DNA of 64,000 nt from Osedax symbiont Rs1 (lineage in GTDB: Bacteria; Pseudomonadota; Gammaproteobacteria; Pseudomonadales; Balneatricaceae): positions 115,721-179,720 of the forward strand of contig ASZJ01000114.1 in the NCBI GenBank assembly GCA_000416275.1, in the 5' to 3' direction. Below the pieces are notes generated by a model. That model was not told the DNA's origin. It saw only the letters and a program-made list of their open reading frames with translations, and searched no databases. Numbering within the stretch: position 1 is the first letter of the stretch; every line of letters starts with the position of its first letter. A program made the translations under genes and the position numbers. Of the stretch, positions 58,263 through 64,000 are shown in pieces.

Positions 58263-59304
58263 ATTAATATCTCCAATTAATGACTTTTAAATTTTATATC
58301 TGGGATGTTTCTACAACTCTCCAGTAGGTTTGGATTTAAGTTAGCTTTTTATACTTTTAAACCCATCAATCTACTGGATTGATGATTATCACCTGAATAG
58401 ATAGCTTCAGAGTGGCTGCAGAACATAAGATATTGGTTTACAAAACTATTGAAAAATCTTAGCTGCAGTGGATATTTTGTTAACCGCTGTAGTACCAATG
58501 GCTTTTGCTATCTAGTGCAGTGAAGTCACTGATTCGGTTTAATATAGAGTTGACTATTTTTAGAGTCTATGTTGCTGCGCTGTTAAGATTATGACAAATC
58601 GATACAGCGATTTGAAACAACAGGTAGTAGTCGCTACTGTAAAAAAGGACACCGACTTATAAAAATCGAGGCTTGATCATCGATGCTCAATGACAGCGCT
58701 AGAAAGTACTTTCTACTTATATAGCTAGCAAATTGTAAATTGCTTTTTGATGGAAAATCGAGAGTTAGTCAGCTATCTAGCTTTGTTACTGCGGGGATTA
58801 TGGATACTTTTCAGTATGGGCTGTTAGATCGGGCATAAATTACGCCTCAGTCAGGTGATTCAGCTATGTAAAGTATGTGGCATTATCCAAAATTTATTCC
58901 CTTGCTTGTCTATCCCTGTTGTTCATTATAGTTCTTATCATGCTAGCTATTAATATAGTCATTTAGGCAATTATTTTAATTAGCCCTAAGTTCTATAATA
59001 AATATCTATAAACAAACTATATAAGTAAGTCATTCCATATGCTGCAATTATTTTGGTCTACTTATTAGGTAGAATTTATACTAAACGTGATGCCGACCTT
59101 ACGATAGTAGTTATTTTATACAGGGGGTATCAGTAAAAATGATAACTTTTGTTGGCTAACTGTTGATCAAATTTATAGTCGCAAGATTAATTAAAAATTA
59201 TAGGGCTGAATATCCACCCTTAGTTATCCATGGGGATGTAGGACTTGTTTTGAGGTTCCCGAGCATCTTCAAGAGCAGAGATTTCATAAACCAGGACTAG
59301 AAAA
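58263..59304. other. 1-kb gene-free region upstream of two binding-protein genes
   Basis: About 1040 AT-rich bases between divergent genes. It holds family 2 copy R5 (58392-58537). No frame above 60 codons and no RNA gene could be recognised. Promoters of both flanking genes must be here; I could not pick a convincing one. Confidence 0.5.
58392..58537 (-). mobile_element. Family 2 MITE-like element, copy R5 (146 bp, inverted)
   Basis: Begins CCTGAATAGATAGCTTCAGAG and ends GTGAAGTCACTGATTCGG. Internal blocks CATAAGATATTGGTTT, TTAGCTGCAGTGG, TAACCGCTGTAG and GCTATCTAGTGCAG match R4 in order, so R4 and R5 lie in the opposite direction to R1-R3. No target duplication recognisable. Confidence 0.75.
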
Positions 59305-60069
59305 TTGCAAAAAATATTCTTTTTAAATATCAGCCGATTACTTTTAATAATGATGTTTACGACGGTGTCTGCCGGTGGTGTTCATACGGATACGATGATT
59401 CTGTATATGAACTTTAATCAACAGCCAAAAGCATGGTTAGATACCAGTGGTGAACCACATGGCTTTGCCTACGATGTGGCCAGGGCAGTATTGGAGGAGG
59501 CAAATATTGAATTCGCCGTTGTTGGAGTGCCATTTCCCCGTGGCTTGAAAAATACTCAAGATTGCCGAGGCATGATGACAGGGGTCTTTAAAACCGCTAA
59601 AAGACAGCAGTATTTACTGTATTCAAAGCCGATTATGCCGGATGAGGCCATGCTGGTGATGGCGTCAAAACGACCGTTCGCTTTTAATCAATTAAGTGAT
59701 CTCAAGGGAAAAAAGTTCACTTATTTACGCTCTGCATCATTTGGTAGCGCTTTTGAAGCGGCACTGCCGGATCTGCAAGGGCACACTCATCTCGAACCAT
59801 CGAGCATGTTAAAAATGCTGGTGCGGGGTAGGGTAGATGCAGTGATTTTAAACCCAGGTCGTGCTGCGGTCGAAGTGGCGGCAAAGAAGGCTAATTTAAG
59901 TATGGATAACTTTAAAATAGCCGATGTAGCGCTATCCAAAGAAGAGAATTATTTAGTAGTGTGCAAAAAAAATAGTGCTAAATTTGCTCGTATCATTGAG
60001 CGCGTTGATTTGGCCATTGAGCGATTGCAAAAATCCGGAAGGATCGAGCATATCATGGCAAAATATTAA
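59305..60069 (+). CDS. Orphan periplasmic substrate-binding protein (SBP_bac_3)
   Basis: A 254-residue secreted protein of the amino-acid binding-protein superfamily. Start is TTG at 59305, eight bases after AGGA. Residues 1-24 are an export signal (LLLIMMFTTVSAGG). The body shows GFAYDVARAVLEEANIEF (~55-72), RGMMTGVFKTAKRQQYLLYSKPI and LSDLKGKKFTYLRSASFGSAFEAAL. No permease or ATPase is adjacent, so it may feed another transporter or act in sensing. The DCRGMMTG region replaces the usual DxxIxSM motif, so the ligand is not predictable. Flanked on both sides by ~1 kb gene-free DNA. Confidence 0.82.
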   Translation: MQKIFFLNISRLLLIMMFTTVSAGGVHTDTMILYMNFNQQPKAWLDTSGEPHGFAYDVARAVLEEANIEFAVVGVPFPRGLKNTQDCRGMMTGVFKTAKRQQYLLYSKPIMPDEAMLVMASKRPFAFNQLSDLKGKKFTYLRSASFGSAFEAALPDLQGHTHLEPSSMLKMLVRGRVDAVILNPGRAAVEVAAKKANLSMDNFKIADVALSKEENYLVVCKKNSAKFARIIERVDLAIERLQKSGRIEHIMAKY

Positions 60070-60096
60070 CTTTCTGCTGTCGTTTTTTTTAAATTA

Positions 60097-60276
60097 GAGA
60101 TATTTGCATAACGTTGCGAGCGAAGATAAGAACAGGCAAAAACCGGCGAGATAGCGGAGTCAGTGTGCCCCTCTTTATGGGTATTACTGGTGTAAATGAG
60201 CATTTTGAGCCGGTTTTTAACGCCGTATCACCGAGCGCAGTTATCATGCCCTCTGGGTAAATTATGCAGAGGTCTC
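60097..60276 (+). mobile_element. Family 1 MITE-like element, copy E (180 bp, full length)
   Basis: Begins GAGATATTTGCATAACGTTGCGAGCGAAGATAAGA and ends GTAAATTATGCAGAGGTCTC; the right 16 bases match the consensus end except one. Aligns with copy C across the centre (GGGTATTACTGGTGTAAATGAGC, TTAACGCCGTAT, CCGAGCGCAGTTATCATGCCC). Flanks AATTA/ATGTA match only at three of five positions, so the duplication has decayed. No coding capacity. Confidence 0.85.
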
Positions 60277-60389
60277 ATGTAAAAACTGGTTGTTTGGTCA
60301 CGTCACCTAAAAATAGCTGAATAGTTAAAAGTCAGCCCAGCGGGGCTATTCATTCAGCAAATTATTACTGAATTACTGAATTACTGATA

Positions 60390-60548
60390 CCTGAATCCGT
60401 GACTTCAAAGCGAATACAGAGTGTAAGATATTGGTTTTACGGTGGAATTTAAAAATCTAGCTGCACCCGTAGGTTCATCGGGTATTTTTCTAACCGCTGT
60501 AGAATCAAGAGTTTGCGCTATGTGATGCAGTGAAGTCACTGCTTCAGG
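60390..60548 (-). mobile_element. Family 2 MITE-like element, copy R4 (159 bp, inverted)
   Basis: Begins CCTGAATCCGTGACTTCA and ends TGAAGTCACTGCTTCAGG. Perfect 5-bp direct repeats TGATA flank it (60385-60389 and 60549-60553). Arms are complementary over about 55 bases each with mismatches, so the whole element is nearly a palindrome. The best-preserved copy for defining the ends. Confidence 0.88.
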
Positions 60549-61125
60549 TGATAGTTTAGTGTTGCAGAACTTAAGTTCAGAGCAACTGAGGTGAAGAGTG
60601 CCAAACTTATCTTCATAATGCCCCCGTTACTCCTAATGATAGTGATTTCTGAGGACAAAAAATTCTATGTGTACACTTAGTCCCTCCAGCCATAGTATTG
60701 GATAAAAAGGATTTAATTTTATATCTATATTTGTTGTTACAGCCTATTAAGTTTTAGCGCAGTTTTGAGGAAGTAGAGATTAAGTGTTTGCAGAGCCGTA
60801 AAGGTTAGTCATTTACTGAAACTGAGCATAGCTGGATTTGAACTACGTTTTGTTGCAAATATTAGCCAAATTTTACGCTGTGTATCCACTCTGAGGCCAC
60901 GGATAAAAGATTAGGGCTGGTTCTTAAATCACTGGTTCTAGTGTAGAAGTCTCCAGTAATTTTCAAATTTTCAAGTTGAATAATAGCAGTGGGAATTTGT
61001 CTATATAGGGTGGCTAGAGATAAAAAATAGTGCTGATGATCAGGTATAGAAAGTGTTGTTAAAGCTGCACTGGATGTCGCACTAAAATTACCAATTCAAA
61101 TTATAAATATAACTAAGGAATGAAG

Positions 61126-62223
61126 ATGGCTGGTGAATCCGATTATATCGTAACTTTTGAGGGTGTTCGAAAAAGTTACAATGGTGGGGAATATGTGGTT
61201 AAAAACCTGGATTTGCAGGTGCGTCGGGGAGAATTTTTAACGCTGTTAGGACCTTCTGGTTCCGGAAAAAGCACCACCTTGATGATGTTGGCAGGGTTTG
61301 AGTCGCCGACTCAAGGTAATATTTTACTGAATAATGTCGTGCTCAATAATATTCCAGCTTACAAGCGAGATATAGGCGTAGTTTTTCAAAATTATGCGCT
61401 TTTTCCACACATGACAGTGGAAGAAAATGTGGCTTTCTCTCTACAGGTTAGAAAAGTCCCCAAGAATCAGATAGCCGATAAGGTAAAACGCGCCTTAGAT
61501 ATGGTGCATTTAGGTCCTTTTGCCAGTCGCAATCCAGCGCAACTTTCAGGTGGGCAGCAACAGCGCGTGGCCATGGCTAGGGCGTTGGTTTTCGAGCCTA
61601 AACTGGTATTGCTGGATGAGCCTCTTGGAGCGCTGGACAAAAATTTGCGCGAAGATATGCAAATCGAACTTAAGCATATCCATGAAAATTTGGGGGTGAC
61701 GATGGTTTTCGTTACCCATGATCAAGACGAAGCATTGATTATGTCGGATCGGATTGCGGTGTTTAATGATGGCATCATTCAACAGATAGATCGCCCCGAG
61801 GTGATCTATAATCAGCCTAAAAACAAGTTCGTCGCTACTTTTATTGGCGAGACCAATATGCTCAAAGGTACTATCAGCAGCCTTGATGACGACTGTTATG
61901 TAGTTGCTTTAGCCGGGGGTAATACCATTCGGGCGAAACGTGTTGAAAGTTTGTCGATAGGTCAAACGGTCAGTGTTTCAGTGCGCCCTGAAAAAGCTTC
62001 TTTCATTAAACAAAATTCAGAGATTGATTATGTCAACCAAATTACCAGTTCGGTGGTTGAAATTATCTATCATGGCGATCACTTGTGTCTAACCTTGAAC
62101 AATGGGCAGGACAGTGACTTTATCGTTAAGGTCCCCACCGAATATTTAAACCATGAATTCAGTCCTGGACAGCAAGTTGCCGTGGGCTTTCAGCCGGAAA
62201 ATTGCCGGTTACTTTCTTCTTAA
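61126..62223 (+). CDS. ABC transporter ATP-binding protein, polyamine/PotA type
   Basis: A 365-residue ATPase of the PotA/FbpC class: nucleotide-binding domain (~1-240) with Walker [11 protein letters not shown]-loop VFQNYALFPHMTV, signature [15 protein letters not shown] and Walker B VLLDEPLGALD, then a C-terminal TOBE-type regulatory domain (~265-365, SVRPEKASF). ATG 61126 is six bases after AAGGA; the ATG at 61120 touches that site and is less likely. Followed by a binding-protein gene. The two permeases normally paired with them are not in the window. Confidence 0.92.
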   Translation: MAGESDYIVTFEGVRKSYNGGEYVVKNLDLQVRRGEFLTLLGPSGSGKSTTLMMLAGFESPTQGNILLNNVVLNNIPAYKRDIGVVFQNYALFPHMTVEENVAFSLQVRKVPKNQIADKVKRALDMVHLGPFASRNPAQLSGGQQQRVAMARALVFEPKLVLLDEPLGALDKNLREDMQIELKHIHENLGVTMVFVTHDQDEALIMSDRIAVFNDGIIQQIDRPEVIYNQPKNKFVATFIGETNMLKGTISSLDDDCYVVALAGGNTIRAKRVESLSIGQTVSVSVRPEKASFIKQNSEIDYVNQITSSVVEIIYHGDHLCLTLNNGQDSDFIVKVPTEYLNHEFSPGQQVAVGFQPENCRLLSS

Positions 62224-62260
62224 CAAATTAAAACGCTAAATAAAAAAAATGGAGTAATAG

Positions 62261-63301
62261 ATGAAGAGACAATTCAAAACTATGTTCGCAGTTGTTGCAA
62301 CCACATTGCTAGTTAACACAGCAGTACAGGCACGACCTCTAACCGTTGTTGGTTTTGGTGGCGCGGCACAACAAGCACAGAAAAGCACGATGGTCGACCC
62401 ATTCACTGCTAAGACTAAGATCGAAGTACTGGCGGATAGTTATAATGGAGGCCTGGCCAAAATTAAAGCAATGGTCGACAGTAAAACGGTTACTTGGGAT
62501 GTGGTTTTACTTGAAGATCCGGATTTGATCCAAGCTTGTGAAGAAGGATTGATCGAACCTATGGATTGGGCCTCAGTTGGTGGAAAGGATCTATACTTGG
62601 AATCCGCTGTTAGTGAGTGTGGTTTGGGACATATCATCTGGTCTAATGTTATCGCCTACAATAAAGCGACCTTGGCAGCGGGACCTGAGAGTTGGGTAGA
62701 TTTCTGGGATGTTAAAAAATTCCCGGGTAAGCGTGGTCTTCGCAAAGGCGCCAAGGGCAATCTAGAATTCGCTCTAATGGCGGATGGCGTGGCAATTGCC
62801 GATGTTTATAAAGTACTGCAAACTCCTGCTGGAGTGGATCGTGCCTTTGCTAAACTTGAAGAACTTAAGCCCCACGTACAGTGGTGGGAAGCAGGCGCTC
62901 AACCTCCAGAGTGGTTAGCATCGGGCGATGTAGTGATGACTTCTGCTTATAATGGTCGTATCACCAATGCCAATAAAGAAGGCTTAGACTTTGGTATCGT
63001 ATGGCCTGGCCATCTTTACAGCGTCGATTCCTGGGTAGTAGTCAAAGGCAGCCCAAATAAAGCTCAAGCGTTTGAGTTTATCGGTTTCGCTAGTTCTGAA
63101 GGACCAGCTTCTGAATACCCTAAGCTGATTCCATACGGCGTGCCAAATAAGGCTGCTATCAGCAAACTTCCCGCTGCAATTACCAAGGACTTACCTTCTT
63201 CAAATGCCAATATAGTCGTGGGATTACGTGAGAAAACTGAGTTCTGGGTAGATTACCAGGACGAGCTGAACGAGCGTTTTAACTCTCTAGTCTCTCGATA
63301 A
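62261..63301 (+). CDS. Extracellular substrate-binding protein of polyamine-type ABC transporter
   Basis: A 346-residue periplasmic binding protein of the PotD/YdcS-like class. Residues 1-24 are a Sec signal (AVVATTLLVNTAVQA). Mature features include LTVVGFGGAAQQAQ, TWDVVLLEDPDLIQACEEGLIEPMDW (acidic pocket region), WSNVIAYNKATL, WDVKKFPGKRGLRKGAKGNLEFALMADGV and WPGHLYSVDSWVV. The many acidic and aromatic residues suit a cationic ligand such as putrescine, but the exact ligand is unknown. GGAGTAATAG precedes the ATG. Cotranscribed with the ATPase gene 37 bases upstream. Confidence 0.9.
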   Translation: MKRQFKTMFAVVATTLLVNTAVQARPLTVVGFGGAAQQAQKSTMVDPFTAKTKIEVLADSYNGGLAKIKAMVDSKTVTWDVVLLEDPDLIQACEEGLIEPMDWASVGGKDLYLESAVSECGLGHIIWSNVIAYNKATLAAGPESWVDFWDVKKFPGKRGLRKGAKGNLEFALMADGVAIADVYKVLQTPAGVDRAFAKLEELKPHVQWWEAGAQPPEWLASGDVVMTSAYNGRITNANKEGLDFGIVWPGHLYSVDSWVVVKGSPNKAQAFEFIGFASSEGPASEYPKLIPYGVPNKAAISKLPAAITKDLPSSNANIVVGLREKTEFWVDYQDELNERFNSLVSR

Positions 63302-63689
63302 ATAATAGCTATAGACTGAACGGAATGCTGGTGTAGAGCAAATAATCAATATTAATGACTTTTTAATACAGTTGTTAATGGTTTTTTAAACTGCACCACA
63401 CTTTCGTCACTGAGGCAGGTTTAAGCTTAGATGTTTGCTTAAATCTGTCTTTGTTCGGTGAGTTGAATGACTTTAAGTTGGTTTTTAGATTTTACTGAAT
63501 TTACTTTTTAATTCGTAAAAGCCGGTAAAAAAATTGGCTGCGTTAGTATCGGGGTGTCGTCTTTATTATCTATCGACTAACATGATTTTTATTCTTTAGC
63601 TGGTGGTGCTTGGAATTGATACTCCACTGATAATACGCAGTAGCTGTGTAACGTGCTTTTATGTGGTTATGGTTTTAACTATATTTTGA

Positions 63690-63832
63690 AAATTTCAAAC
63701 GGTGCGCCCGCAGTGGCCCCGCTTGGAAAAAGAATCTCTGTGTAAGCGAGTAGTAAGCTAGCGCGGAAGCTGTAGTCGGCAATCTTTACACCGCTTGAAC
63801 TCTGTTACCAGAGATCAAAGCGGTGGTTTTTT
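63690..63832 (+). ncRNA. Candidate small RNA ending in an intrinsic terminator
   Basis: A GC-rich stretch of about 100 bases (GGTGCGCCCGCAGTGGCC to GCGCGGAAGCTG) stands out in AT-rich DNA with no open frame. A -10-like TATATT lies near 63679 and a strong terminator closes it at 63789-63832. One AAAAAGAA (Hfq/Crc-type A-rich motif) occurs near 63729. I match it to no known RNA family; it may instead be the remains of a gene's 3' end. Confidence 0.35.
63789..63832 (+). terminator. Intrinsic terminator near right edge
   Basis: CACCGCTT (63789-63796) pairs with AAGCGGTG (63818-63825); an inner CTCTG/CAGAG stem (63800-63804 with 63809-63813) closes on loop TTAC; TTTTTT follows. Confidence 0.88.
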
Positions 63833-63893
63833 ATGATTGTCTTAAGTGCTTAATGCACAGTTTACTCAGCTTCAGTGCGATTCATCACACTAT

Positions 63894-63951
63894 CCTGAAT
63901 TAGTGGCTTCCATGAGGTGCTCAGCATCTACTCTGAAGCCGCGGATTTAGG
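63894..63951. mobile_element. Short family 2 derivative, copy R7 (58 bp)
   Basis: Begins CCTGAATTAGTGGCTTCCA and ends TCTGAAGCCGCGGATTTAGG with a large internal deletion. Perfect 5-bp direct repeats ACTAT flank it (63889-63893 and 63952-63956), showing that even 58-bp forms were mobilised or deleted after insertion. Confidence 0.82.
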
Positions 63952-63964
63952 ACTATTATAATAA

Positions 63965-64000
63965 GAGACCTCTGCATAACGTTGCGAGCGAAGGTAAGAC
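63965..64000 (+). mobile_element. Family 1 MITE-like element, copy F (left end only)
   Basis: Starts with the perfect consensus end GAGACCTCTGCATAAC, followed by GTTGCGAGCGAAGGTAAGAC as in copies C and E, and runs off the window edge. It lies 13 bases after family 2 copy R7. Confidence 0.85.

Larger units (their letters stand above)
60070..61119. other. 1-kb gene-free region with two complete elements and a decayed one
   Basis: About 1050 bases. Holds family 1 copy E (60097-60276) and family 2 copy R4 (60390-60548), 113 bases apart. Around 60872-60912 the block ATTTTACGCTGTGTATCCACTC with GAGGCCACGGAT looks like a worn family 2 right end. No gene seen. Confidence 0.5.
63302..64000. other. 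Gene-free region at right edge
   Basis: About 700 bases without a credible gene. Contains a possible small RNA with terminator (63690-63832), family 2 derivative R7 (63894-63951) and the left end of family 1 copy F (63965 to the edge). The permease genes expected after the binding protein are not here. Confidence 0.5.

Noticed and set aside
60830..60912. Possible further family 2 copy
   Set aside because: Only a worn right end can be aligned; the left end and target duplication are not recognisable, so it is not listed as a feature.

Overview
The window is a chromosomal segment of a gammaproteobacterium. Gene order points to the Pseudomonas/Cellvibrio side of the class rather than the enterobacteria: cbrA-cbrX-gluQ-dksA, comF/bioB-bioF-bioH-bioC-bioD, xseA/guaB-guaA-tadA-mltF/purL, yciB-yciI/PHP-yciO-rluB, rsgA/orn/queG, and tsaE-amidase-mutL-miaA-hfq-hflX-hflK-hflC-hisZ-purA. 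Base composition looks moderately AT-rich by eye (not measured). No rRNA, tRNA, CRISPR array, prophage or transposase gene was recognised. Almost all genes are housekeeping.

Layout. 1-4.7 kb: 5' part of a CbrA-type sensor kinase, its small membrane partner, gluQ, dksA, sfsA. 5-12.8 kb: a complete BioC-BioH type biotin pathway (bioA on the minus strand behind comF and trmO; bioB, F, H, C, D on the plus strand). 12.9-17.9 kb: an SprA-related HExxH protein with a small partner, a YbfF-type hydrolase, an FKBP isomerase and xseA. 18-27.6 kb: purine genes guaB, guaA and purL, with tadA and mltF. 27.9-34.6 kb: OmpA-like lipoprotein-size protein, yciI, yciB, PHP phosphoesterase, yciO, an H-NS family protein, rluB, an HDOD protein. 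35.2-52.2 kb: rsgA, orn, queG, tsaE, amidase, mutL (abnormal N-terminus), miaA, hfq, hflX, hflK, hflC, DUF2065, hisZ, purA, pgi. 52.4-54 kb: a copper-handling cluster (PCuAC, SCO, unknown membrane-anchored protein). 54.2-63.3 kb: an amino-acid ABC transporter with a HisN-like phosphatase, an orphan binding protein, and an ATPase plus binding protein of a polyamine-type ABC system, separated by unusually long non-coding gaps.

The main unexpected signal is in the gaps. Two families of short non-autonomous mobile elements (MITE-like) are scattered through the intergenic DNA. Family 1 has 16-bp terminal inverted repeats GAGACCTCTGCATAAC and makes 5-bp target duplications (6 copies, 47-202 bp). 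Family 2 has CCTGAATCCGTGACTTCA-type ends, is almost a full palindrome and also makes 5-bp duplications (7 or 8 copies, 58-209 bp). No copy interrupts a gene; one family 1 copy landed inside the stop codon of tadA and rebuilt a stop at the same position. Copies of the two families repeatedly sit next to each other. Other points: mutL begins at a run of 11 G with its usual first ~18 residues absent (assembly artefact or true lesion); a hairpin terminator lies between dksA and gluQ; a hairpin hides the only good ribosome binding site before bioF; and a terminator near the right edge may end a small RNA.
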